Positions 1 to 6,614 of a stretch of 6,614 bases of DNA are shown here, in pieces. The notes below the pieces were generated by a model, which was given only the letters and a program-made list of their open reading frames with translations, had not been told where the DNA came from and ran no database searches. Numbering within the stretch: position 1 is the first letter of the stretch; every line of letters begins with the position of its first letter. The position numbers and the translations under genes are program-made. Where the stretch lies: assembly GCA_016284485.1 (NCBI GenBank), contig JAEEOX010000007.1:1-6614 (forward strand), written 5' to 3'. This stretch comes from Bacillota bacterium. Lineage in GTDB: Bacteria; Bacillota; Clostridia; Peptostreptococcales; Anaerovoracaceae.

Positions 1-1075
1 CGGGAAAGTAAACCTTGGACATTCCTCCCGCGCCCAGCGCTACGATGGACTGCTGCTCGTCCATTATCCTTATGTTATATATCCCGGCGCTGCCCTCACG
101 GCACCATCCGGTATTCTCCAGAGCTCCCGCCATGCGCTTGAGCCTGTAGAGATAATAAGGTCTGTATCCTTCCCTGCGCAAAACATCCGCGCCCAGTTCT
201 ATCATCTCCCGGGCGACTTCCGAATGGCTCAGGTGATACTGGCTGTCCTCCTCGATGAGGCGGGACGCTCTCTTGAGGGCCAGAGTGTGGACCGTGATGT
301 CCGTGGGTCCCAGTTCAAGGACCCTGGAGAGCGAGTCTGCAAAGTCCTCAGCCGTCTCGCCGGGAAGCCCTGCGATCAGATCGCAGTTTATGTTCCTGAT
401 GCCGGAATCCCTGGCCGCTTCGAAAGCCCTGTAGATGTCCTCCACAGTATGTCGTCTGCCTATGATATCCAGGGTCTCCTGCTTCATGGTCTGAGGGTTT
501 ATGGATATCCTTGTGACCCCGGCTTCCTTTGCAGCAATGAGCTTGTCCCTGTCTATGGTATCGGGTCTTCCGGCCTCCAGGGTGAATTCCCTGAGTTCCG
601 AAAGGTCCATCTCAGACCTCAGGCAGTCAAAAAGTTCTTCCAGTTCACCGGGATCCAGGGTCGTCGGCGTTCCCCCTCCTATGTAGAGGGTCTCAACACC
701 CAGCCCTGTCTCCTTCATCCTGCGTCCCACGTAGCTTATCTCCTTATGGAGAGCCTCCAGATATCTTTTGATCTCCTCGTGTGGTTTCTGATTGGAAGTG
801 AAGCTGCAGTAAAGGCATCTGGTGGGACAGAAAGGTATGCCCACGTATACCCCGGCGCCGGTGTAATTATCGCCCTTCAGGACTTCCTGCTGGTATTCAT
901 ATATCTCGATCAGAAGATCCGCCTTGTCCTCCGAAAGGCCGTCCTCCTCCATGAGGATCCTTTTCACCTCATCCCTGGGATGAGGCTGCCTTCCGTTATA
1001 GGGATTTCCTCTGAACAGTTCTCTTGTAAGCTTAACCGGTTTGACGCCGGTCAGAATTCCCCAGGAACCTTTCAT
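1..1075 (-). CDS. hemZ: HemZ-type radical SAM protein (coproporphyrinogen dehydrogenase-like), 3' end off window
   Basis: This is a radical SAM enzyme of the HemN/HemW/HemZ group. HemZ is usually annotated as oxygen-independent coproporphyrinogen III dehydrogenase, but its biochemical role is less certain than that of HemN. The frame is open from ATG at 1075 to the left edge, giving 358 visible residues. Visible in order are the HemZ signature WGILTGVKPVKL (residues 5-16), the 4Fe-4S cluster motif CPTRCLYC (C83, C87, C90) preceded by VYVGIPF, and the SAM-binding GGGTPT (133-138). Further on come EAGRPDTI, SINPQT, IIGRRHT, DLIAGLPGE, TVHTL and PYYLYR, then AGGMSKVYFP at the edge. The residue after the third cysteine is Ser, so the fourth Cys of HemN (CxxxCxxCxC) is absent, as in HemW and HemZ. 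The C-terminal part, roughly 100 residues, lies outside the window. The start is fixed by an ATGA overlap with the upstream hydrolase gene; further upstream in this frame there is no ATG, GTG or TTG before a stop at 1151-1153. The signature therefore sits almost at the N-terminus, whereas known HemZ proteins, as I recall them, carry about 100 residues before it. Family assignment is firm; substrate is not shown by sequence. Confidence 0.93.
   Translation of the reverse strand, partial: MKGSWGILTGVKPVKLTRELFRGNPYNGRQPHPRDEVKRILMEEDGLSEDKADLLIEIYEYQQEVLKGDNYTGAGVYVGIPFCPTRCLYCSFTSNQKPHEEIKRYLEALHKEISYVGRRMKETGLGVETLYIGGGTPTTLDPGELEELFDCLRSEMDLSELREFTLEAGRPDTIDRDKLIAAKEAGVTRISINPQTMKQETLDIIGRRHTVEDIYRAFEAARDSGIRNINCDLIAGLPGETAEDFADSLSRVLELGPTDITVHTLALKRASRLIEEDSQYHLSHSEVAREMIELGADVLRREGYRPYYLYRLKRMAGALENTGWCREGSAGIYNIRIMDEQQSIVALGAGGMSKVYFP
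1072..1075 (-). promoter_or_regulatory. ATGA stop/start overlap coupling hydrolase gene to hemZ
   Basis: The hydrolase stop TGA (1074-1072) shares bases with the hemZ start ATG (1075-1073). The nearest Shine-Dalgarno-like AGGAG (1103-1099) lies 23 bases before the ATG, too far for normal initiation. Termination-reinitiation coupling is therefore the likely way hemZ is translated. The overlap is seen directly; the coupling is inferred. Confidence 0.8.
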
Positions 1076-1695
1076 ATGACAAAAGGGTTGTATTTTTTCT
1101 CCTCTCCAATGGTCGTGAATCCCATGTGTCCGGGAAGCACCACCGTATCGTCAGGAAGGGTGAAAAGTTTCTCTACTATGGACTTCTTTAACTGGGGGAA
1201 GCTTCCTCCCCAGAAGTCGGTCCTCCCCACGGAGAATCTGAACAGTGTGTCTCCTGCGAAAAGATGGCCGTCCACCAGAATGCTCTGGCCTCCGGGAGTG
1301 TGTCCGGGAGTGAAGATGAAGAGGAGTTCCATGTTCCCTATCTTCATGGTATCCATGTCGTCCGTCAGGACGTCCGGGGTGATGGATAAGGGTCTTCCGA
1401 AAAGTTCAAGTGAATCGTTCTTTCGGGGATCCTCCAGAAGCTCCACCTCGTTCTTGTTGGCGACTACCTTGATGTCGGGAAATTCCTGCTCCAGGCGGGC
1501 GATCCCTCCTATGTGGTCGCCGTGACCGTGGGTCAGAATAATGTATGAGGGTTTAAGCCCAAGCTCTCTGATCTTGTCCGCGATCTCCTGCCTGTATCCG
1601 CCGGGATCCACAATGAAACAGTCCATGGTCTCCTCGTCGTAGACCACGAATGTGTTTACTGATATGGGTCCTGTGGTGTAGTGAAGTATCTTCAT
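1072..1695 (-). CDS. MBL-fold metallo-hydrolase (glyoxalase II-like)
   Basis: The 207-residue protein is a compact cytosolic metallo-beta-lactamase-fold hydrolase of the YcbL/hydroxyacylglutathione hydrolase-like group. The metal ligands are all present: THGHGDHIGG (H56, H58, D60, H61), GHTPGGQS (H132), FAGDTLF (D149) and LPGH (H190), followed by the family's TTIGEEKKYNPF ending. GRTDFWGGS (158-166) matches the usual GRTDxxGGS substrate-loop region. Residues after H190 read MGF where many relatives have GPx, a mild deviation. I chose ATG at 1695 because MKILHYTTGPISVNTF begins exactly where the family begins. A longer reading from TTG at 1722 would only add nine residues that overlap dtd. There are 4 bp between the dtd stop and this ATG and no good Shine-Dalgarno, so translation probably depends on ribosomes finishing dtd. 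The natural substrate (a thioester, possibly of a low-molecular-weight thiol) cannot be read from the sequence, and the position next to dtd and hemZ does not define it. Confidence 0.93.
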   Translation of the reverse strand: MKILHYTTGPISVNTFVVYDEETMDCFIVDPGGYRQEIADKIRELGLKPSYIILTHGHGDHIGGIARLEQEFPDIKVVANKNEVELLEDPRKNDSLELFGRPLSITPDVLTDDMDTMKIGNMELLFIFTPGHTPGGQSILVDGHLFAGDTLFRFSVGRTDFWGGSFPQLKKSIVEKLFTLPDDTVVLPGHMGFTTIGEEKKYNPFVI

Positions 1696-1699
1696 GTTT

Positions 1700-2149
1700 C
1701 TAAAATAACTTTCTGCTGTCAAGAAGTATGGTGACAGGTCCGTCGTTTACTATATTTACGGACATCTCCGCCTGGAAGACGCCCTCCTCCACATGGATCC
1801 CTCTGGCTCTCAGGCCGTCATTGAATCTCATGTACATCTCATTGGCCGTCTCAGGTCTTTCGGCTCTTATCCAGCTGGGTCTCTTGCCCCGTCTCACGTC
1901 ACCCAGAAGAGTGAACTGTGAGATGGAAAGGATCTCTCCGCCCACGTCCAGTACCGAAAGGTTCATGACGCCGTTTTCGTCGTCAAAGATCCTGAGGCCT
2001 GACACCTTCTCTATCATGTAATCCAGGTCGTTCTGACCGTCTCCGGTCTCCACTCCCAGGAGCACAGTAAGTCCGTTTCTGATCGACCCTTTTACTTCTC
2101 CTGAAACGCTGACGGAGGAGGATGTTACTCTCTGAACTACTGCTCTCAT
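1700..2149 (-). CDS. dtd: D-aminoacyl-tRNA deacylase (D-Tyr-tRNA(Tyr) deacylase)
   Basis: The 149-residue protein matches the usual DTD length from end to end. It hydrolyses D-amino acids, and also glycine mischarged on tRNA(Ala), from tRNA in the cytoplasm; the family acts as a homodimer. Visible landmarks are the N-terminal MRAVVQRV, GLRIFDDENG (51-60), MNLSVLDVGGE, the active-site SQFT (77-80) and the invariant chiral-checkpoint Gly-cisPro within VNDGPVT (G137, P138), ending LLDSRKLF. Nothing essential is missing. The start is ATG at 2149, one base after the rel stop (TGA g ATG), with a strong GAGGAG at 2160-2155. An upstream in-frame TTG at 2188 would add 13 residues foreign to the family and is rejected. 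The rel-dtd adjacency is common in Bacillota. The stop TAG at 1702-1700 is followed by the hydrolase ATG after 4 bp. Confidence 0.97.
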   Translation of the reverse strand: MRAVVQRVTSSSVSVSGEVKGSIRNGLTVLLGVETGDGQNDLDYMIEKVSGLRIFDDENGVMNLSVLDVGGEILSISQFTLLGDVRRGKRPSWIRAERPETANEMYMRFNDGLRARGIHVEEGVFQAEMSVNIVNDGPVTILLDSRKLF

Positions 2150-2150
2150 C

Positions 2151-4376
2151 TCAGCTCCTCGCTCTGTATACCTTGGAGACTCCTTCAACGCTGCGAAGGG
2201 CTCTCAGTATTCTGTCCATCTCCTGCACTGAGGAAATGGAAATGACTATGTTCATGGTCATGGAGCCGTCCGGACTGGTCCTGGCGTTGACTCCCGTAAG
2301 GTCCACATCCAGATTCTCGCAGGTCTTGGAGATGTCTGAAAGGAATCCTCTCCTGTCGTTTCCTGTAATGGTGATGGCCACGTCGTAGGACTTGCCTTCC
2401 TTGACGTCCTCCCACTCCACCTTGATGAGCCTGGGCTTCTCCTCATCGGGAAGACTGACTATGTTGGTGCAGTCCTTTCTGTGGACTGAGATGCCTCTTC
2501 CCTTGGTTATATAACCGATGATATCGTCTCCGGGAACCGGGCTGCAGCACTTGGCCAGCTTGATCATCAGGTTATCTGCGCCTTCCACGATGACTCCGGC
2601 GCTTCCGGATCTTTTGCGCTCAAGCCTGCTTCTTCTGGCCTCCTGAGCCCTGAGATCCTCCATGATCTCCTCATTGGTCTTGGGAAGTTCCTGCTTGGTC
2701 TCCTCTTCGTAGTAGCCGATGAGCAGGTTGCAGAACTTGCTGACCAGAGATCCGCCGTTGGAGAGCTGTGCCCAGCCCTCTTCGGGAGTGGCGAACTTGG
2801 CGTCCTTCATGGCCCGCCTGATGTAGGCTTCCTTGTATACCAGGGTATAATCCTGGACTCTCTTCTTGAGATACTTCTCCACCAGGTCTCTGCCCTTTTC
2901 AATGTTGGCATCCTTGTTGACCTTCTTGAGGAAGGAGCGGATCTTGTTGCGGGCATTGGAGGATTTGACTATCTTTAACCAGTCTATGGACGGTCCCGAT
3001 GAATTCTGGGACGTGATGATCTCCACTATGTCTCCGTTGTTCAAAACATAGTCGATGGGAACCATCTTGCCGCTGACCTTGGCTCCAACGCACTTGTATC
3101 CGATGTCTGAGTGGATCTTGAATGCGAAGTCAAGAGGCGTGGATCCCGCGGGAAGTTCCAGCACCTTGCCCTGAGGCGTGAACACGAATACCTGTGAGGC
3201 AAAAAGATCCATCTTCACGTTCTCCAGGAAGTCCTTGGGGTCTTCCGAGTCCTTCTCAAGTTCCAGGGACTGTCTGAGCCATGCCAGCTTGATCTCATCC
3301 TGGTTGATCTCAGCGGAGGTGTTGCCCTCCTTATATTTCCAGTGGGCCGCGATACCGTATTCAGCCACGCGGTGCATCTCCTGGGTCCTGATCTGGATCT
3401 CGAAGGGTTCTCCGTTCTCGCCGATCACCGTGGTATGTATGGACTGATACATATTGGGCTTTGGCATGGCGATATAATCCTTGAACCTGCCCGGAATGGG
3501 AGTCCACATGGTGTGAACGATACCCAGAACAGCGTAACAGTCTCTCACTGAATCCACTATGATCCTTATGGCTATCAGGTCGAAGATCTCGTCAAGGTCC
3601 TTGTGCTGGTATTTCATCTTTTTGTAGATGGAATAGTAATGCTTGGCTCTGCCGTAGATCTCGTACTTGAATCCCATGTCATCCAGAGATTCCTTGATCT
3701 CCGATATGACGCTGTTGATCACGGTCTCGCGCTGGGTCTTCATCTGGCTGATGCGCACCACCAGATCCTCATATTCCTCCGGATGGAGGAACTTGAGAGC
3801 CAGGTCCTCAAGTTCGAACTTGATGGAGAAGATTCCCAGTCTGGCTGCCAGAGGAGCGTAGATCTCCAGGGTCTCTGTGGCCTTCTCCCTGATCTTGGCA
3901 GGTGATTTGAACTGGAGGGTCCTCATGTTGTGAAGTCTGTCCGCCAGCTTGATCACCAGTACTCTGATATCCCTGGACATGGCCAGGAACATCTTGCGGA
4001 AGTTCTCCGCCTGGATGTTCTCCTTGGATTCGAACTTGATGTTTCCCAGTTTGGTGACGCCGTCCACCAGAGCGCAGACCTCCTCACCGAAGTCGGCGAT
4101 GAGCTGTTCCTCGGTGTACTCCGTGTCCTCAACGACGTCATGCAAAAGACCACCGATCACCGTGTCCTCGTCCATGCCGAGATTTGCCAGGATGTACGCC
4201 ACATTCACGGGGTGAGTGATGTACGGATCCCCGGACTGCCTGAACTGTCCCTCATGCAGTCTGTCGGCAACAACGAAAGCCTTCTCAATGTTTTCGGTGT
4301 TGTAGTTGGGATTTATTTTAAGAAGATTCTCAATAAACTCTTCTTTTGTGAGCTTGTTTACTTCTGTCTTTTGCAC
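2151..4376 (-). CDS. relA: Bifunctional (p)ppGpp synthetase/hydrolase, long RelA/SpoT homolog
   Basis: The 741-residue protein is a full-length Rel (also named rel or spoT), which makes and degrades the alarmone (p)ppGpp in the stringent response. The HD hydrolase domain (about 30-200) is intact: H56 in THPV, HDVVED (79-84) and ADRLHN (145-150). The synthetase domain (about 235-350) has GRAKHYYSIYKKM, RFKDYIAMPKPN (297-308), YQSIHTT and the catalytic EIQIRT (E326, Q328). RFKD is the RxKD form typical of bifunctional Rel, as opposed to the ExDD of synthetase-only RelA. Next come the TGS domain (about 394-455, VFVFTPQGKV onward), a helical region, the zinc-finger/CC domain (C610, C611, H632, C636) and a C-terminal ACT/RRM domain (about 664-741). 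These regulatory parts sense uncharged tRNA on the ribosome. The start is GTG; no ATG occurs before residue 68, inside the HD domain, so GTG is forced. The gene lies 21 bp after secDF and 1 bp before dtd, so it is probably co-transcribed. No truncation or frameshift is visible. Confidence 0.97.
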   Translation of the reverse strand: MQKTEVNKLTKEEFIENLLKINPNYNTENIEKAFVVADRLHEGQFRQSGDPYITHPVNVAYILANLGMDEDTVIGGLLHDVVEDTEYTEEQLIADFGEEVCALVDGVTKLGNIKFESKENIQAENFRKMFLAMSRDIRVLVIKLADRLHNMRTLQFKSPAKIREKATETLEIYAPLAARLGIFSIKFELEDLALKFLHPEEYEDLVVRISQMKTQRETVINSVISEIKESLDDMGFKYEIYGRAKHYYSIYKKMKYQHKDLDEIFDLIAIRIIVDSVRDCYAVLGIVHTMWTPIPGRFKDYIAMPKPNMYQSIHTTVIGENGEPFEIQIRTQEMHRVAEYGIAAHWKYKEGNTSAEINQDEIKLAWLRQSLELEKDSEDPKDFLENVKMDLFASQVFVFTPQGKVLELPAGSTPLDFAFKIHSDIGYKCVGAKVSGKMVPIDYVLNNGDIVEIITSQNSSGPSIDWLKIVKSSNARNKIRSFLKKVNKDANIEKGRDLVEKYLKKRVQDYTLVYKEAYIRRAMKDAKFATPEEGWAQLSNGGSLVSKFCNLLIGYYEEETKQELPKTNEEIMEDLRAQEARRSRLERKRSGSAGVIVEGADNLMIKLAKCCSPVPGDDIIGYITKGRGISVHRKDCTNIVSLPDEEKPRLIKVEWEDVKEGKSYDVAITITGNDRRGFLSDISKTCENLDVDLTGVNARTSPDGSMTMNIVISISSVQEMDRILRALRSVEGVSKVYRARS
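2155..2160 (-). promoter_or_regulatory. Shine-Dalgarno for dtd, inside the rel 3' end
   Basis: On the minus strand GAGGAG lies five bases before the dtd ATG at 2149 and overlaps the last codons of rel. It decides the ATG at 2149 over the upstream TTG at 2188. Confidence 0.85.
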
Positions 4377-4381
4377 TGTAA

Positions 4382-4393
4382 CCCTTGACCCTT
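4382..4393 (-). promoter_or_regulatory. Ribosome binding site region before rel, doubled AAGGG
   Basis: The 21-bp gap between the secDF stop and the rel GTG contains AAGGG twice on the minus strand, at 4393-4389 and 4386-4382. The nearer copy is five bases before GTG, a normal Shine-Dalgarno distance, and supports the GTG start at 4376. The gap holds no promoter or hairpin that I can see. Confidence 0.6.
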
Positions 4394-4397
4394 AAGC

Positions 4398-6614
4398 TTA
4401 TTTGCTCTTTTTCTTTGATTTTGCCTTGGACTTGCTCTTCGGCTTGGCCTGTTCACCGTCCTTTGAAGAAATGACGGCTTCCCTGACCTTCTCTATTTCC
4501 TTGGCCTTCTCTTTCCTTCTGTCGGCCCTCTCCCTCTCCTGCTGCTTCAGCATGTACTTAGACATCTCATCCTTCTTGTTGAGGTCATAGTACAGCGGAG
4601 CGCAGATGAAGATGGATGAATAGCATCCTACGATGACGCCAACCATGAGGGGCACGATGAACTGTGCGATGGAGCCGCCTACCATGAAGAGAAGCGGTAC
4701 CATCACCACCAGTGTCGTAACAGATGTCATGATGGTCCTGTTCAGCGTCTGGTTCAGAGAAAGGTCGATGTTGGTCTCGTTGTTGTTCTTCGCGTAGATC
4801 TTCTTGTTGTATCTGATCCTGTCGAAGATAACGATTGTATCGTTGATCGAATATCCTACCAGTGTGAGGATAGCGGCGATGAACGGGTTGTTCACGGTGT
4901 ATCTGAAGATGGCGTAGAATGCCAGAACCATCAGAACGTCGTGGGCAACTCCCACAACTGCGCTTAATCCGTACTTCCAGGACTTGAATCTCAGGATGAT
5001 GTAGATCAGCATACCGATGGAAGCGATGATAACGGCTGTAACTGCGTTCTGCTTCAGTTCCTTACCTACGGAAGGTCCGAACTGTTCAGCTGCTACAAGT
5101 GCGCTGTCTTCAAGTCCGTACTTCTCCTGAAGCGCATTGAAGACTTCTGCTCTTCCTGCGTTGTCAAGAGCCTTGATGGTCTTGATCTGTACCTGTGTAT
5201 TGCCCTCGCCTGTATAGATGATGGTAGGATCAAGTTCGAAGGACTTCAGTGTATCTTCAACGTCCTTAATGTCTACCTGCTCGCCCATCTCAACCTGGAT
5301 GGTAGTACCGCCGGTGAAGTCGATACCGTAGTTCATTCCGCCAACCAGTGAGAATACCAGGCCGATAACGATGATGGCAACGGATGCGATGTAGAAGATC
5401 TTTCTGTTCTTGATGAACTTGAAGGTCTTGTGGAGGAACTGTCTGGGAGTTCCGTCTTCATTTACTCCGAAGTATTTGTTGTGGCTGAACTTCTTTGTTC
5501 CTGCTATAAGGCTCAGGAAGAGCTGTGAAATGATGACTGCAGTAAAGATACTGAATACGATACCGATCATCAATGTAAGAGCGAATCCCTTGACTACGGT
5601 GGTACCTACTTCGTAAAGTACGATGGCTGCGATCAGAGTTGTTACCTGAGCGTCAAGTACTGTTACGAGAGCGCTCTTGAATCCGCTGTCTACAGCGACC
5701 CTGATGGACTTGCCCTGTGCGATCTCTTCTTTGATCCTTGAGAATATGATTACGTTAGCGTCTACTGCCATACCTATTGAAAGGATGAGAGCAGCGATTC
5801 CGGGTAAGGTAAGAACTACGTTGAATCCTACCATAGCCCATACGAACATTACTACGTAAAGCATCAGCGCGATGTCTGCGATGACTCCGAGAAGTCCGTA
5901 CATGATGATCATGAGTATGAATACTATGATGAGACCGATGCCGCCGGCAACGATGGACTTATCCAGAGCGTTTGCGCCGATGGTGGCTGTCTGTACGGAG
6001 GACTGGATCTCTTCCAGTTCGATGGGAAGCGCACCGCCTCTGATGAGAGCTGCGGTAGTAGTAGCTTCTTCCTTAGTGTAGCTTCCTGTGATCTCGCAGC
6101 GTCCGCCGGAGATAACGCTGATTACCTGAGGATGTGTGATGATGGTTCCGTCGAGAACAATGGCGATCTGGTCGGCATCCATTCCCTCGATCTTGACCTC
6201 AGGCTCTCTGTTGTATGCTTTTCTGGATGCTTCTTCAAAGAGTGAAGCACCATCGGAGTTGAATTCAAGAAGGATCTTGTATCCGGCTCCGTCTGTATCG
6301 ACCTGAGCATCTTTTACATAGGATCCGTCGAGTACGACTGTTCCGTCAGCAAGGACGAAAGTCAGCTGAGCTGTGGTTCCTATAGCCTTGATGGCTTCCT
6401 CGGCGTCTGTGACGCCGGGCATCTCGACTCTGAGACGGTTGGTGCCTTCACGTGTTACTGTTGACTCAGCTACTCCAAGCTGGTTGACACGGTTATTCAG
6501 CACCGCTCTGGTCTGTTCCATGATCTCGTTGATTTCCTCGTTGGTGTATCCGAGACCGTCTGTTTTACCTTCCATTTCGACGTAAACGCCGCCGTTGATG
6601 TCAAGACCGTCCTT
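4398..6614 (-). CDS. secDF: Protein translocase subunit SecDF (fused SecD-SecF), 5' end off window
   Basis: This is the proton-driven membrane component that helps SecYEG/SecA pull proteins across the membrane. The frame is open to the right edge, giving 738 visible residues; residue numbers below count from the edge. The first residues contain GLDINGG, the SecD motif just after the first membrane helix, so only that helix and the start codon (about 35-40 residues) are missing. The SecD half has the periplasmic P1 domain (ending SGGRCEITGSYTKEEA, RGGALPIELE) and a membrane bundle with GMAVDANVIIF (D285). The SecF half begins near residue 400 with FIKNRKIFYI, then MNYGIDFTGG (about 427-436), its periplasmic domain, and a second bundle with VGYSINDTIVIFDRIR (D592). 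D285 and D592 correspond to the conserved proton-pathway aspartates. The two halves are one frame with a short basic linker, as in Bacillus SecDF, not two genes. The last 60 or so residues form a highly charged tail ending in a Ser/Lys-rich stretch, probably cytoplasmic. The stop is TAA at 4400-4398. Confidence 0.96.
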   Translation of the reverse strand, partial: KDGLDINGGVYVEMEGKTDGLGYTNEEINEIMEQTRAVLNNRVNQLGVAESTVTREGTNRLRVEMPGVTDAEEAIKAIGTTAQLTFVLADGTVVLDGSYVKDAQVDTDGAGYKILLEFNSDGASLFEEASRKAYNREPEVKIEGMDADQIAIVLDGTIITHPQVISVISGGRCEITGSYTKEEATTTAALIRGGALPIELEEIQSSVQTATIGANALDKSIVAGGIGLIIVFILMIIMYGLLGVIADIALMLYVVMFVWAMVGFNVVLTLPGIAALILSIGMAVDANVIIFSRIKEEIAQGKSIRVAVDSGFKSALVTVLDAQVTTLIAAIVLYEVGTTVVKGFALTLMIGIVFSIFTAVIISQLFLSLIAGTKKFSHNKYFGVNEDGTPRQFLHKTFKFIKNRKIFYIASVAIIVIGLVFSLVGGMNYGIDFTGGTTIQVEMGEQVDIKDVEDTLKSFELDPTIIYTGEGNTQVQIKTIKALDNAGRAEVFNALQEKYGLEDSALVAAEQFGPSVGKELKQNAVTAVIIASIGMLIYIILRFKSWKYGLSAVVGVAHDVLMVLAFYAIFRYTVNNPFIAAILTLVGYSINDTIVIFDRIRYNKKIYAKNNNETNIDLSLNQTLNRTIMTSVTTLVVMVPLLFMVGGSIAQFIVPLMVGVIVGCYSSIFICAPLYYDLNKKDEMSKYMLKQQERERADRRKEKAKEIEKVREAVISSKDGEQAKPKSKSKAKSKKKSK

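Noticed and set aside
224..1525. 433-codon open frame on the plus strand
   Set aside because: It lies antisense across hemZ and most of the hydrolase gene, whose minus-strand products carry complete family motifs. Its translation shows no recognisable domain. It is a codon-bias shadow.
1696..1722. Longer hydrolase start at TTG 1722
   Set aside because: It adds nine residues not typical of the family and overlaps dtd; ATG at 1695 begins exactly at the family N-terminus.
2150..2188. Longer dtd start at TTG 2188
   Set aside because: DTD begins at MRAVVQRV, and a strong GAGGAG sits five bases before ATG 2149.
3930..4388. 152-codon plus-strand open frame over the start of rel
   Set aside because: It is antisense to the intact HD domain of Rel, with no recognisable motif and no associated promoter. 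It is a shadow frame.
4391..4402. Small palindrome TAAGCTTA at the secDF stop as a possible terminator
   Set aside because: The stem is only four base pairs with no loop and no following T-run; it cannot act as an intrinsic terminator.
5300..5520. Possible boundary between separate secD and secF genes
   Set aside because: The frame is continuous through the SecD-to-SecF junction with no stop, so this is one fused SecDF protein.
1..6614. An undescribed defence, mobile or biosynthetic system
   Set aside because: Every base outside gaps of 1, 4 and 21 bp is inside one of five recognised housekeeping genes; no repeats, insertion sequences or unknown genes were seen.

Overview
The window is a fully coding, single-strand stretch of a chromosome. 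Five genes lie head to tail on the minus strand, so transcription runs from high to low coordinates: secDF (5' end cut by the right edge), then relA/rel, dtd, an MBL-fold hydrolase gene, and hemZ (3' end cut by the left edge). The largest gap between genes is 21 bp (4377-4397). The other junctions are gaps of 1 bp and 4 bp and a 4-bp overlap. I see no tRNA or rRNA, insertion sequence, CRISPR array, riboswitch or convincing terminator or promoter, and no stretch over 300 bp without a gene.

The content suggests a low-GC-clade Gram-positive (Bacillota), most likely Clostridia, although base composition here is close to balanced. The reasons are the order rel-dtd-MBL hydrolase-hemZ, which is a familiar clostridial cluster often followed by hisS-aspS; a bifunctional long Rel with the RFKD motif; the HemZ-type rather than HemN-type radical SAM protein; and a fused SecDF. 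I cannot name the genus.

Layout: 4398-6614 encodes the SecDF export motor, with a very lysine-rich cytoplasmic tail. 2151-4376 encodes the (p)ppGpp synthetase/hydrolase, starting at GTG. 1700-2149 encodes D-aminoacyl-tRNA deacylase, with its Shine-Dalgarno inside the end of rel. 1072-1695 encodes a glyoxalase II-like hydrolase. 1-1075 encodes HemZ, coupled to the hydrolase by an ATGA overlap.

Functionally the genes do not form one pathway. They are housekeeping functions (protein export, stringent response, tRNA proofreading, probable thioester or glutathione-like hydrolysis, and a porphyrin-related radical SAM step) co-transcribed as often seen in Clostridia. I found no convincing new system. 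The points most worth a second look are a HemZ that appears to lack the usual N-terminal domain, the basic tail on SecDF, and the direct secDF-rel junction.
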